Below, in pieces: positions 8,884 to 21,900 of a DNA stretch of 64,000 bases. The translations under genes and the position numbers were made by a program. Position 1 is the first letter of the stretch, and every line of letters starts with the position of its first letter. The stretch covers positions 18,042,001 through 18,106,000 of the forward strand of contig OZ316897.1 of the NCBI GenBank assembly GCA_973895155.1, given 5' to 3'. The notes under the pieces are model-generated. The model saw only the letters and a list, made by a program, of their open reading frames with translations, had not been told where the DNA came from and did no database searches. The stretch is from Marsupella aquatica (Eukaryota; Marchantiophyta).

Positions 8884-11800
8884 ATGTCTCAAAGGGTTTC
8901 TAGGGGCGATGATGTTACCTTGACAATTGATGGTTACGGCATTGGAAATGGGATAGTTCAAAAGACAGATCCGCGAGAGAGTGTTCAAAATATTGTGCTG
9001 GGAGAGAATCGAATTGGGGTTCTCATTGAGAAGGCCTTTGGTGAGACTAGGAAGCTCCCTTTTCCAATGCCTAGGGCAGAAAATCTTCATGATGCCATTG
9101 ACTCATGTGCCATTTGGGATATGTCATGTGCATATCGATCTGCGGATAAGATTACTCAAAAACGCATCAGTATTGGTAGTTGTTCGACTCGAAAAGATAA
9201 CAACATCCATAATTTTGCAAATATAGAGGAGGATGCTTCAACCACCCTAAGGCCAGGCGATGAGGTTGAAATGTTTATCTCTGGCCATTTTGTGGCCTTT
9301 GGAGTTGTTTTCAAGACCGATCCAATGGAGAGATGTCATAACATATTACTCGGTGAGTCTCGGGTTAGTGTAAAAGTCACAGATGTGATTCATGGTAGTA
9401 AGACTTTACCTTACGCACATGGTGGAGCTGCAACAATTGGAGAGGCAAAGGGCTCCTGGGTTCTATGGGATGTGGTTGACGTCCACAATAAAGTATGGAA
9501 TGTTGATATTGATGGGAGCAACAAATCTTCCTCTAAGAAGCAGAAGGACAAGGCAAATTTTGTTTCACAGTCTTGTTCGGCGAACACCACGGACACTAAG
9601 TGTGACTATTTTCATCGGGCAAACTGGATGTCAGAGTTGGTTGAACTCTACACTGGTTTGGATCGAACCAAAATGGTTGCCATTGGAATGATCACTGTCC
9701 CTCAAGTGACAGCAGCAGTTGATGATGAAATTCTTGGTGATGACCATGTTGGGATTGTTGTGAAAGATGTCGTGGCAGCACAATACTTTCCCAACATCCA
9801 CAAGGGAGTAGTGAGTTTGATTCGATGGCGGATTGATTCAACAAAACTAGTTGCAAATGGAAAATTTTTGTCAGACATTTTGGTGGAAGGTTCTGAGAGG
9901 ATGGACTCAATGGATAAGGATGAACTCAATGCGGATGTAAGTGATAGAGGAGTATTGTGTTCAAGGCCGTACAATTTCAACAAGAGGAATCAAGTAGATC
10001 CGAATGAAAAGAAGAGGAGGTTGTTGGAAACCAAGGCAATTTCAAAAACAACAGAGGCGTCAATTGATGATGTGAAAAGAGAAAATTGTTGCAAGCAAAA
10101 ATGTTGTCTCATTATGCCAAGGGAAAACATCAAAGATATTAGGATAGAATTTCATGGGATGTCAAGCGAGTCAAAAACGTCACATATTTTCAACCTCTTT
10201 CACTATAGAGAGGATGATGTTCGTGATAAGGGACACCATGTACTTAAGGGTATGGTCGTATGCAGACATGCATTTGCAATTATCCACGGTTTTAGCCACA
10301 CCAAATATTATGATTACAAAAGGAGATATGTGGAGGGTTGCAAAATTGGGTTCCATGGCAATACGGGCTTGATGAAAACAAGGGCAAATACCTTGCATGC
10401 ACGAGCTCTGTTGGAGGCTTTTTTGACTCAAAATGCAGAGCCCATGCCTCATATGCCTTATGGAGGGGCACATGGGACAGACTCTACTGAGTACCGTCTT
10501 CCGGCGTGTTACAAGAAGCTAGAGATTCTGGAAGATGTGAGAACAAAGATGAAGGAAGAAGGGCTTCCTCCTGTCACAGAGAATACTCTCTACAAGATCT
10601 GGAGCAACTCATTTGCAAACTTCAGTTTTCATAAAGATGGTGCATTTGCCAAGTGTACTCTTTGTTGTGAATACAAAGACAGTTTGATGCAAGAAAGAAG
10701 GAAAAAAGAACGTGCTGAAATTGAAGAAAAGCGAGCGCAACATCTTCGTGAGCAAATGTCACGTAGATATGTTTACTACGCTCATCGAGTGATGGCCAAA
10801 CAACACCCAGGAGAATATCTTTGCATTATTCACGACAACACTAGTAGAAACCGGGGGGTATTTAGACCCCATTAAACGACTATTCAATACCGTATAGGAC
10901 TTGGAAACGACTGGGAAGGACTCTAGTCCTTTATAGGACTGCGAGTCGTATGTTTTGTTACTATAATCAACTGAGTCCTTTATAGAACTGGTTTATAAGT
11001 CGTTTAATAGACTGGATTTTCAGTCTATTTTAGTCTTTGTGTGGGTAGCTTTGGTGAGTCGTTTTCAATCTTTTATGGGCTGCGATGATGAGTCGTTGGG
11101 AACGACTAAAAAGGTTATGGAGGGTAGTCTTTAAATATACTTTGTGGGGTATGTATAAGTCTTTCATGTCAACTGGATATGAGTGATGAAGACCCCACTA
11201 TCCTACTTGGAATGAACCCACTCTTGTGCACAAATAACATATTGCATTCATGTTTTATTGTGTACTTGGAATGAACTCACTCTATAAGTTCACCATTCAT
11301 CATGTTAACATTAGAATACATAGTTTCAGAAAGCCATCTTCTATACCATGTACACTAATATGAATTCACAGATTCAAACTTCATAGACTACAAAGAAGGT
11401 CACAAAGTATTCCTCTATACCATACACACTAATACTGAAATGATAAAATAGATTCAAGTATCATAGACAATCACCATAGAGCCATAGTTTGACATCAATC
11501 ACTTGTTTCATACATACAGAATTCAGAAATATCAATGTCACACACAACGTCTCCTTCATCCTCTTTACCAAATGGAAAAATTGGTACAGATATTTCTTGG
11601 ATCTTTCCAAGGCAATGTCAAAATGTGACACAATTCACATGATTCTATCTATGGTCTAAATTGCCCCGGTTTCTACTAGTGCAAGATGGATCAAGCAAAG
11701 ACATGGATTCCAAAAATGGTTAGTACTCCTAAATCTCTTTCGGGTCATGGAATGCCGCTACCTATTGCTCTCACAGGGATGTTGACCCACGGGAGGGATC

Positions 11801-13272
11801 CAGGAGTTTATGCACACTTTAGTGTCACTGGCCTTTGGCCAAGAGATGCCGATTTCACAGTGACATCCTTGGCTAAGTGTCTCCGAGACCTTGAAGAGTA
11901 CAATGGAGACAAGACAGGTGACATGTTGGATGGCCTTCATTGGGAACCTCATAGACCTTTCTTTCAAGCCCTACTTGACTTTGAAGCATTTTTTACGGGT
12001 TATTTGGAACCAAAGAATATACCGATGAATAGGTATATTGGTTCTGAAGATGGAGCTGAGAGTCAGACTGAGACCGTCCCAAACCAACAAGATGAGGATG
12101 AAGGAGAAGACATGCAAGGAGAGCAAGGCAGTCCATCGTTCAAGCCCTTGCCAAGGCACCTAACATTGCAGATGGATAATTCAACAAAGGACAACAAAAA
12201 CCAGACTGTCATGGCATTTTGTAGCGAGCTTGTGAGTAGAGGAGTATTTGAAACTGTCCAAATGTCTTTTCTAATGGTTGGTCATACGCACGAAGATGTT
12301 GATGCACTCTTTTCAAAGGTATCATATCAAGTTCAGCACAAAGAAGTTGCAACCCTCCTTGCTCTTATGGCAGAGGTATGGGAATGCGAGAGCATTCATC
12401 CAGTTCCCAGATTGATACAAGAAGTTGCATCTTACAAAGAATATCTTCAAACTTTCAAGGTGAAAGATATTCAAGGTCACTCAAAACCTGTATCATTTCT
12501 TTTCTCTATGAGAGATAATGTACCAATATTTCAGTATAAGTCCCATGTAAAGCAAGCTTGGGCTCCAGTTGGTGGAAGGTGCATTTGGGCAACAGATTTG
12601 ACAACAAATTCTCTTCTTTTACCTAGTGGAGAGCCCTTAGCTAAATCCATTGGAGAGATACACAAAAAATCTGAAGAGATTATCCCATTTCTTAACAAGT
12701 ACCTTGATTTTTTGAGAAGGAGTTGCACTGATGAGACATCTATAGCATATAAGGAAAGATTTTCTCTTGTGAAATATTGGGAGAGAATTGTGGAGTTGTT
12801 GACAAATGGGCTCGCACTAGAAGGGGAGGGAAGTACTCAATTTCCCTTGAAAAACAGATTTTGGCCTAAGACTAACCACGGCACTGGTTACAAGGTCAAC
12901 CAACGGGAACAAAGTGGTCCTCCAAGTGAAGATGAGGAGAATGCAGAGATAACGGCTCTTCAAAATGAGGTCTTGGAAGAGATGGAAGATCAAGCAACAC
13001 CATTTGTTGGATCTCGAGCTGAGAGAGAACAAGGACGATGGATTCCTTTACAGGATATTTGTGAAGGAAACTTTGTATTTCTTCGACCCGAGGATGATTG
13101 GGAACGAGATCCAGGGTTTGGTGAGAATACTCAACATTGGCAGTATGCAAATTCTGCAATGTATGGTTTTAAATCTAGAATGAAAGAAGAAAACATGGCG
13201 GGCAGAGGTTTGAAGATCCCTCAAAATGTTCTACAAACTGTCCAAAATTATCTTCAAAGGATGGACAAGTAG
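8884..13272 (+). pseudogene. DUF7869-type transposase gene, split by CACTA insertion
   Basis: The N-terminal segment is open to 10838 (first ATG 8884, just after a splice acceptor at 8868) and the C-terminal segment is open from 11682 to 13272. Residues ~10-85, ~130-205 and ~265-325 are three copies of a repeat (GDxVxxxIxG...GxVxKTDPxE...NILLGExRVxVxV...LPxP), like the DUF8039-type modules of plant transposon proteins. Then come CKQKCCLIM, CRHAFAIIHG and a Cys pair CTLCCEYKD. The C-terminal part has MDQAKTWIP, LQMDNSTKDNKNQ and VGHTHEDVDALFS. These are spaced as the acidic residues of an RNase H-fold transposase. Both halves are in one frame once the 843-bp insertion and one CAA are taken out. 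No other stop is present, so this copy was intact when hit. The family name is from memory and needs a profile search. Confidence 0.65.
10839..11681. mobile_element. Non-autonomous CACTA (EnSpm) transposon
   Basis: Perfect 18-bp terminal inverted repeats CACTAGTAGAAACCGGGG are at 10839-10856 and, inverted, at 11664-11681. They are flanked by the 3-bp duplication CAA (10836-10838 and 11682-11684). The 843-bp interior has no ORF. Near the left end it has several AACGACT/AGTCGTT and GGACT/AGTCC motifs, as expected of subterminal transposase-binding repeats. The insertion falls inside the transposase codons just before MDQAK. It needs a transposase supplied elsewhere. Confidence 0.92.
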
Positions 13273-13856
13273 ACTTAGTTGTTAGAAGCTATAATAATTA
13301 AATAGATAGTTACTAGTTTTTATGTAACTAAGATAGTCACTCATTCAAACATAGTAATTTACGTACTAGTTATTTACTATTCTTACTAATAGTTTTAATT
13401 TGATACTATCTCCTCATTTTCTAAACTTTGGATCATTATGAATATGAATGTTTGCTTTTTCTATATAATTAAAAATAATTTTCTATTCATTCCTTTCTTT
13501 TAAATGATTATAAGAAGAGTTGGTAGGCAAATGTACACTTTTTAGGCCAAATGTACACTTTGTTGCACTAAAAGTTACACTTTCTAGATCAAATGCACTT
13601 AAATGTACACTTTTTAAGCCAAATGTATGCATTTTTCACTCAAATGTACACTTTCTAGGCCAAATGTACTCAAATGTACACTTTTAAAGCCAAATGTACC
13701 TATTTTGATGTTCAAATTTACACTTTTCATTGCCCAAATGTACACTCTTTGGGCCAATTGTACACTTTTCCAAGCCCAAAAGTACATTTTTCATTGCCCA
13801 AATGTACATAAATCAAATAATAATACACTTTTAATGAATAGGCTGATTGAGTCTCA
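13273..13856. repeat. AT-rich spacer and AAATGTACACTTTTTAGGC repeats
   Basis: After the transposase stop comes AT-rich DNA, without a gene, to about 13525. From 13529 to 13825 there are roughly ten irregular copies of a motif around AAATGTACACTTTTTAGGC, some shortened to AAATGTAC. It directly precedes the Helitron coding remnant, so it may be the minisatellite-like part of the Helitron 5' end. The 5' TC terminus itself was not found. Confidence 0.6.
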
Positions 13857-16576
13857 TTGGATTTTATGTTGGGTTGCAGGATGAATCACATGCCGCAGTT
13901 GGATGAGGCGGTGCTTGCTTCTTTGCAAGAAATGCTCCATATCCACAACCCTTATGTGCAGATGTTCAAAAATGCCGGGAGCCGCATTCATGACGCTGAG
14001 GTGCCAGAGGTTTTGCTGCGTATTGTAGCTGAATGTGACATTGACCCAAGACGTTACAATAAACCCACGGCGGATGAGATTGGTGTGATCATGGTTGGGG
14101 ATGAGGATATTGAAACATGTGGTCGAGATATTATCCTAAGGACAAGGGATGGGGGCCTACGTAGGATTTCAGAGTGGCATAGGTCCTATGCTCCTCTCCA
14201 CTGTCTTACTCTTTCCGCATGGCCAAGACAGGTGGTCGATCTTATGACATCCCATTGGTGGGCCATGAATTTCAAGATGGGGTCATTGTGGCAGTTGAAC
14301 CCCAAGCAAGGGGTGGACGTAATGGCTCCAAAAAGGTTACACAACTACAATACTATGCATACTTACTACATGCAAGGCGAGGTGATGATTGGTTGCTTCG
14401 TGGAGGGCGATTGCTAAAGCAATATATTGTGGACGCATATGCATGCATAGATCAAACGCGACTGACCTATATTCGCAACAATCAAAAAAAGTTGCGCACG
14501 GAACTATATCAAGGGCTTCAAGATGCAGTTCAAGATGGAGATGCACGTGCAGGTGATGTGGGTAGGACCTACATTTTGCCGTCCTCATATGGGGGTAGTG
14601 CCCGCAATATGATGCAGGCATACCAAGATGCCATGGCCGTTGTACGCACGTATGGTCCCCCTGACCTTTTTACCACATTTACATGCAATCCTGAATGGCC
14701 AGAAGTCAGAGCGAAGTGCTACCCCTATCAGACCCCGGCCGATCGAGATGACATTGTTGCTCGAGTGTTCAAACTCAAGTTGAAGGCACTTTTGGCGGAC
14801 ATTCGTGCAGGGGTCTTAGGTAGACCTGTTGCCTCTATGTATGTCATCGAGTTTCAAAAGAGGGGTTTGCCGCATGCCCACATTTTGATCATATTGGTTG
14901 AACGCCATAAACTACGCATGTTGGAGTTGGTGGACCAATTAGTTTCTACAGAGATACCAGACGTGAGGGTGTATCCGCAATTATTTCAGACTATCACAAA
15001 ATGCATGATGCATGGACCGTGTGGTCGGGGGTACCCCAACTCGCCTTGCATGGTTGACGGACAGTGTAGCAAGGGCTACCCTCGACCATTTTCAATTGAA
15101 ACAGTTTTTGGGGATGATGGGTATCCCATGTATCGGCGTCGAGATGATGGGCGCAATTTCACAAAGGACAGAAGCGGGTTTAAGTTTGATAATAGGTGGG
15201 TTGTTCCTCATAGTCCGTATTTGAGCATGAAATACAATGCTCATATTAACGTGGAGATATGTTGCTCTATCAAAGCCATTAAGTACTTATATAAGTACTG
15301 CTACAAAGGGCATGATAAAGCAACAGTGGAGGTAGAGCAGCGTGATGAAATAAAAGAGCATTTAGATGCTAGGTATGTGTCTGCTGCAAAAGGAGTATGG
15401 CGGATTAATCAGTTTGAAATGTCGGAGAGTAGTACTTCGGTGCAACGGCTGCAGGTGCATTGCGAGGGGGAACAATCAATTATGTTTCATGAAGATTCTG
15501 AGATCATTGATGTGGTCCAACAAGAATCTCATAGGGATACAACTCTAACTGGGTGGTTCAAAGCAAATGCTTTGCACGAACACGCGAGGCAGATTCTGTA
15601 TACAAACTTCCCTCATGACTTTGTATGGAATCCGACAATACGTGCATGGACTCCTCGAAGAAGGGGGTTTAGCATTGGAAGGATGTATTTTGTGCCACCT
15701 GCTGCGGGGGAACGATACTACTCGCGAGCACTTCTACTTCATGTCAAAGGTGCAACATCATTCGTTGACCTTAGGACTTTTGAGGGCATTGTATACCCAA
15801 CTTTTCAGGCAACGGCTCTTGCTTGGGGTTTGTACGAGAACGATGAAGAATGGGATAGATGTCTTCAAGAAGCGGCCGGTATGCAGACGGGGGCACAACT
15901 TTGACAACTATTCATCACAATCATGTTATTTGGAGGTGTTGCTAGACCGTGTGACCTATGGACCCAACATGCATCAAATTTTAGCGATGATTGTTGTTAT
16001 CATCTACGTTCAATGGGTTTTTTGGATCCCATTGAGGAGCAACAACAAAGCTTTGCCCTATATTTGATCGATGAGGCTTTGAAAAGTATTGGTAAAACAT
16101 TGTTGGGGTTTGGTCTTCCGGTTCCAAGTATGCAATTTTTTGAAGAACCGGAAAATAGGAATCGCTTGATATGGGAGGAGACATGCTACCCGATTGATGT
16201 ACTTCTTCAACAACTTGCTGAACAAGAGCCGTTGTTAAATGATGGCCAAAGGGCAGCCTACACTGCAATACTTGCAGCAGTGAGGGCTCGAGATGGAGGA
16301 ACATTTTTTGTTGATGGGCCAGAGGGGACAGGCAAAACATTTATAGTGGAGAATATTCTATTGAGGAGAGTGCGTGCTGATGGGGATGTGGCATTGGCTG
16401 TGGCTTCCTCGGGTATTGTAGGTCTTTTGTTAGATGGAGGGCGCACTGCCCACTCACGATTCAAGCTTCCGTTGAAACCGATCTCAACATCAACGTGTGC
16501 TGTTCAAAAACAATCTGACCTTGGTGGACTGTTACGGAGGGCAACTTTTATCTTATGGGATGAAGCACCCATGTGA
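13857..16576 (+). pseudogene. Helitron Rep-helicase, N-terminal two thirds, broken
   Basis: This is the rolling-circle replication initiator plus 5'-3' PIF1-type helicase of a Helitron. The HUH box RGLPHAHILIIL lies near 14,860-14,895. The twin-tyrosine region YLYKYCYKGHD lies near 15,290-15,320. Walker A is GPEGTGKT near 16,325 and Walker B is ILWDEAPM at the end. Around 14,205-14,245 the expected conserved text runs through three frames in succession (PLHCLTL, then FPHGQDRWS, then YDIPLVGHEF), so there are two small indels. A TGA at 15902-15904 interrupts an otherwise continuous frame and could come from CGA. Right after DEAPM homology stops. The rest of the helicase reappears only at 37.9 kb, with roughly 150-200 codons missing. 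It is non-functional. Confidence 0.93.
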
Positions 16577-17373
16577 CGCCGGTGACATGGTCCTTATTCA
16601 ATAATACAATGGAATTGGTATGCTGTGCACAGTAAGTAACTATGAGGCTGTAGAACGATCAGCGAGATGGCAAGAATAAGGGCAATCATGGCGTTGAGAG
16701 CAGGACTAGGGCAGTTTAGCTTGAAGAGCGCACAGCCAAGATAGACATAATGGCCATAGTCATTGTCAGGACCACAAATAAGCAGCTAGAGGACAAGAGG
16801 ATTCACCTCCTCTACCATACTACCGTGCTAACGGGCACAATGGAGCATGGAGGCTCTCCAAGACGTAGGGGCAAGGGGAAGCAAGTCTCCACAATTGAGA
16901 AAATGGTTGTGTGGTATGGTGATTGTTATCATGATGAAATCATGATGAAATCTGAATGTCTTGGGTGTGTATCTTCATTTTGTTACTTAGGTTAGTGATT
17001 CATAGTCTAGTTTTAGTGTGATAGGGAAATAAAAAGCTATGTTGCGGGTGGTCGGTGACCGTATCTCTTTCAATGTGTCGCTAAATCCGGATCTGTAAAA
17101 AAGCATTGGAAAGATCTGGTCAAGGCGAGTAAAATCGATATAAAACACTTGGGAAACGAAGGTGTATTAAGAAAGATACGACCTGATTAGTGTGTCGGGT
17201 TAACTTGTGGCCGGAATTAACGGGTTTGGCTTTGGTTTCGGGTTAACCTAAGCTTGGCCACGGCTTAGCTTAGATCAGCCCGGCTTCAGCTTAGGCTTAG
17301 CCCAAGTTTGGGTTAGCCTGACCTCGGGCCCGGGTTAGCATAGGTCAGCTCGGGTTCGGGCTCAGACTAGCGG

Positions 17374-17485
17374 CTAGCAGATAGCAGACTAGCGGCTAGC
17401 AGATTAACGGACTAGCGGCTAGCAGACTAGCGGACTAGCATACTAGCAGACTAGCGGACTAGCAGACTAGCGGGTAGCAGATTAG
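17374..17485. repeat. CTAGC minisatellite
   Basis: Head-to-tail short units of CTAGCAGACTAGCGG and variants (CTAGCGGCTAGCAGA), about 7-15 bases each, over roughly 110 bases. No coding function is apparent. Confidence 0.8.
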
Positions 17486-18452
17486 CCAGAGGCCACGGGT
17501 TAGCTCTACTCGGGCTAGATAGGATAGCTTGGTTAGCCAAACTCGGGTTAGCTATGTAACTCGGGTTAGCGCAACAGTGTGTACCCCCTCTTGGTTGCGG
17601 GGGCATAACTTTCTCTGTATTTGCCCAAATCGGCTATAATTGACCTCGTTGGAAAGAGGAGCTCAAGCCGCTTCCAATGCTGCTATCAAATGGTTGAATA
17701 GAGAAATCGGGAGAGGAGGCGCAAGCTCACAAAAATTGTGGAGGAGGGCCAAATCCGAAATACATAGTCAGTTTGAGATAAAAATAAAGTTGCGAGTTAG
17801 GGTTTAGTAGTTAGATATAGTGGCGGCTCTGTTAGGTCTAGGATGGGGCACCAACAACGTAGCATCCACCCATTTGGGCTTAGTGTGAGAGTATATAGGG
17901 CAGCCCCTCGGTAGAGGCAGGGGGGACTTCAGTTGTGTGATCTCACGTTGTCCGGGTGACCGTGTTTTCTGGCAAGAGCATGTTGACTCTTTTGAAGTTA
18001 ACCTTGCATGCTTATAAGTTCTACACTAAAATCAAAATGATAATTCTAGTAACAAGGGTAGTGGGTATTAAGAAAGGTTCAGGTGAAACTAAAATACTGT
18101 TAAACTCTATTTCACCATACTTGCGGACCAACACATCACGAAAATTAGTTTTCTTACGACATATGATCCTAATATCTCCAAGAGAAAATGAAACAGGAAT
18201 ATCATTCGGACTCCTATTCAGATTCATGACTTCAATAAAGGACAAAGATGATGCACTCTCACTCCTCTCGGTACGACACCACTGGGTATATTATTGGCTC
18301 GTTAGAAACCATAACAGCAGTTGCAAACTGAGCTCCAAAATGATAGGTTAGATGTTGCCTCATAGATGGTTTGTCTAAAAGATGGACTCTAATCAAAAAC
18401 GGATTACGAAGGGGAAGATCAGGGATAACTCTCTCTCCTGGATTCATGATGG

Positions 18453-18583
18453 CTCATCTATTCCTTTGCTATCCGGGCCAAAGGACGCCCCACCCCTATA
18501 TTCCCAAAGAAACCTTATTCCCTAAGGTCCCATCTATAAATCTACCACTCATTCCTTTGCTATCCGGGCCAAAGGACGCCCCA
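18453..18583. repeat. Direct repeat ATTCCTTTGC...ACGCCCCAC
   Basis: Two near-identical ~35-base copies (ATTCCTTTGC, TATCCGGGCC, AAAGGACGCCCCAC) start at about 18456 and 18549, 93 bases apart. The intervening text is not repeated. Confidence 0.8.
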
Positions 18584-18914
18584 CTACTATGTTCAAGGCA
18601 CAAAAGAGCTTCACAACCTTGAATGATAAACACTGCGGAATGAGGGGAGAGTGCCCCTCACCACTTTATTTATAGTGCACACCAAGAGGGCATGGATCAA
18701 GCCCAAGCACTTGGATGAAGGCCAAGTGTCAAACATCTAATACCTAAGAGTGTGCTAGTACTATTCATAGTTGGTGAAACTACTTTTAGTAGATGGAACT
18801 GTGATGCCTAGACAGGAATCACTCGGCCGGTTAAGTGGGTAAAGCAGGAAGGCACCCTAGGAACACCTTAGTATAGGGACAAAACAAGGAAAATATAAAC
18901 AATTAGGGGCAACC

Positions 18915-21900
18915 ATGGAACCCGGGCCGAGGCCGGAGGTAAGGCTGAGGGTGAAAACCCGATTAGGGTTAGGGCGCGTTAAGCGTCGGCGGCTAGGAAG
19001 GATCAACGGGAAGAAGGACCGACAGAGGAGAGGGGTAAGGAGCGCTTGCAAGAGATGGTGGCTCATTTGCGAGCACGAACTAGGCAGACGACTACGGGAG
19101 GCCAACTACTGTCAACTGCTTAGGCAAGCACTCGGGGAGAGAGTAGATACCGATGATCGACCTAAGGAGGGTATGAGCAACGTCAATCAAGCGGCACATT
19201 TCTGGGGATGCCTGTTCGAACGGGCAACTGAGTACATCAAGACTTACGAGGACGAGGAATCAGAAAGGGCAGCTCGAGAACGGCAGAAGCTCGCTCGATT
19301 GTGGGAGCTGCAGAAGACGGCTTTCTTAGGAGGCAAACTCATCAAGGACGAGTTCCTGTGGATGCCTACTTCCAATCAACTCGACGATCTTTTGTTTTGC
19401 AAAGACAGCGTCGTCGGCATCCGAGAGGCCATCAAGAACTGCAACGACATACACTGGGAATTAAAGGGTAGCACGGAAAGGTGGACCCAAGCAACGGTGC
19501 TAGGAGAAACCTCCACGGCAGCAGAGATGAAGAGGAAGGGAGCCGTCAACGATGAAGCCACCCCGGCAAAAAGAACGAGGTCGGCGGCACCAAAGAAGCC
19601 AGCCGAGCAGCAGAGCAGGAGGCAGGGAGAAGCCGAAGAGGAGGAGGTCGATCCCATCAAGGCCATTCCAACCAGGGATGACACCTGGAAGGGCTGGGCG
19701 GCAACCCTACCGGTGGAGGTGCAACTACATTTTGCACGGGAGGAGGATGCATGCTTTACGGCCATGCAGACCAAGAAGTACCAAGGCTTCATGGCCGGAT
19801 CCGGCTTGGAGGCCTTTGTAAGATTACCATGGCTGAAGCCGGAGGTACCGGAGTCAGACCTATTAGAATTCGTGGGGTCATGGGAACCCGAGACCAATTG
19901 CACGAGGATATATGGGAAGGATTTCTATCTTACTCCCAAGGTAATTGCCGAAGTGTTTGGCCTGCCGATAGGCAATAAGACCAAAGTTGATACCAGGAAG
20001 ACCTTGCCTGACAAGGAGTTCCGGTCGTTCCCCGGGCCATCAACAAAGAATGGCTTCTTCCGGAACACCTGCACCAACCCGCACATAGGAGAGATGATCG
20101 ACTTCTTGCGGGTGACCATGCATTGTAACTTGCCGAGGGCAGAGATCGGCAAGGCACAGGTCTATCTGGCAGAAAGGCCAGACCCAAGCCGGGACTACAA
20201 CGGGTACCTCCTCAACCAATTGAAGAAGATCTTAAAGGAGGAGCAGCAGGTAATCGGCATGGGGAGCGTGTCGCGGCTGGGCTATCACATGCCGCTATTG
20301 TGCCGGTATGCCAGAGGTCAGACTTTTGCCCCGGTACTTCCCCTGCAGGTAAGGGCACCCGAGGAAGCTCCAACGCCGAGGCCGTTGGCTGAGAAGCCTC
20401 AACCACCTGTTAGTCCTACGATCGAGCAGGTGTTTAGGCCCAGGAAGGAGGACTTGCCGATGCAGCAACCAGGCATGCAGAGTCTGCTGAAACTACTGGA
20501 GAAAGAAAAGAAATCGGCATCGGCAACAACAACGGCAACGGCAACAATGCAGGACACTACTACAGAGGTAGGCCTACACCGGCTCACAAGAGAAAACCCC
20601 TTTGCTGGAGACAAGGAGAGAATCAGGCCAGAATCCAAGCCAGGTGTTCGAATGTACGTGGGAACCTCAAGCTCCGAATCTGAGGCAGAATTGCCTGAAG
20701 CTCCTACCGACGAAGAGGAGAGGGAGAAGCCGGACGTCCAAGAGGTAGAGGAGGCAGTGGAGGACTGCAGCCATGATAATTCCGGCTATGGGTCGGACCA
20801 TCACGTTCCAGGAGTAAGGACCTGTGGCCGGTTTGTCCCCACACTTCCAAGGGTAGTGCGAGGGGACCCCAACCAGCAGAGTAGCCCTGAGTCTCCCCCA
20901 CCAGATGTTGCTCCCCCGAGCTTCGACGGCATAAAACAGACGGTGCAGGAATTTCAGGAGTGAATCAAGCAGGAGGAGGAGGCCGCCCTGGCTAAGGAAA
21001 AGGATTTACCAGGAGGAGATTGGCCGGAGGACATCAGGCGGCTAGCCAAAAAAGGAAGCAAACCTCTAGCCACGATTGAAGAGATCCGCAGGACGGCTTG
21101 GGAGCAGAGGCCGCGATGGGCGATGCCGATCACTTCTACTTACTCCACCTACGCTAAGAATAGAGCCATGGAGTATGGTGAGATGTGTGGGGAACTTGCG
21201 CTCGGCATCTTTGGAGAGGAGTTGGAGGTAGGACCCTTTTTCCATAGGGAGCAGTTGGAGAAGCACCAATTAGAAGAAGCGGTGGCTTTAGAGAGAAGCA
21301 AGAAGGACGAGGTCATTCGGCGGCTTAGGAGGATGGAAGCCGAGATTGAAGATCTAAGGGCGGCCAAGAAAGCCCAAGATGAACTGCGGATTAAACGACA
21401 TGAGCTGAACATCATGCAGGGGCAGTTGGACACCGCGCAGGCTGATAATCAGAATATCAAGGATAAACTGACTCAGACGCAGGAAGAGTTGGCCGACACG
21501 ATCAAAGAGAGGGAGAAGTGGAAGCAAGAGCTGAAGAATACAGAGGAGGCCCACATAACAGCCAACAGCCGGGCCATGGCGGAGACCCAAAGAAAGGAAT
21601 GGGCGTTGAAAGGGGAGCTCGAGAAAATCCGTGGAGCCCTTGAGCAGAAGGAGGCTGAGTTAGGGAAATCCTATCAAGGGATTATGGCGCTGCAGCAGGA
21701 GCTTGCGTCCCTGACGGCCAGCTTCAAGGCCGACCTAAGGGAGAAGGACGAGATGCTCGAACAGACTTACGCCAAGATGAACCAGATGGAGTCTGTCATC
21801 ATTGCAGAGCTCGACAAGGAGCTAAAAGCAACCCAGGAGGAGAGGACTACCTTGAAACAAGAACGGGAGGAAGCCCAGAAGGAACTTGAGGAGGCACGCA

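Larger units (their letters stand above)
16577..18914. other. Insert within Helitron, no gene recognised
   Basis: From the abrupt end of helicase homology to the orphan ORF at 18.9 kb I see no convincing gene. Contents are a GGGTTAGC/CTTAGCTTAG-rich stretch (17220-17350), a CTAGC-based minisatellite (17374-17485), a TATA-like GAGTATATAGGG at about 17888, and a direct repeat (18453-18490 and 18546-18583). An 81-codon ORF at 16750-16995 may be a fragment of something larger. The region may include the LTR/leader of the element encoding the ORF at 18,915. I could not match it to a second copy. Confidence 0.35.

Noticed and set aside
6273-8923. Open frames encoding LDWDGPSPS / DSDHPNPN repeats on both strands
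   Set aside because: They exist because the palindromic arrays have a 27-bp period with no stops in several frames. The signal is in DNA symmetry, not in codons.
16577-18914. tRNA or other RNA genes in the insert
   Set aside because: No cloverleaf or A/B-box arrangement could be supported by eye. The repeats there are simple minisatellites.
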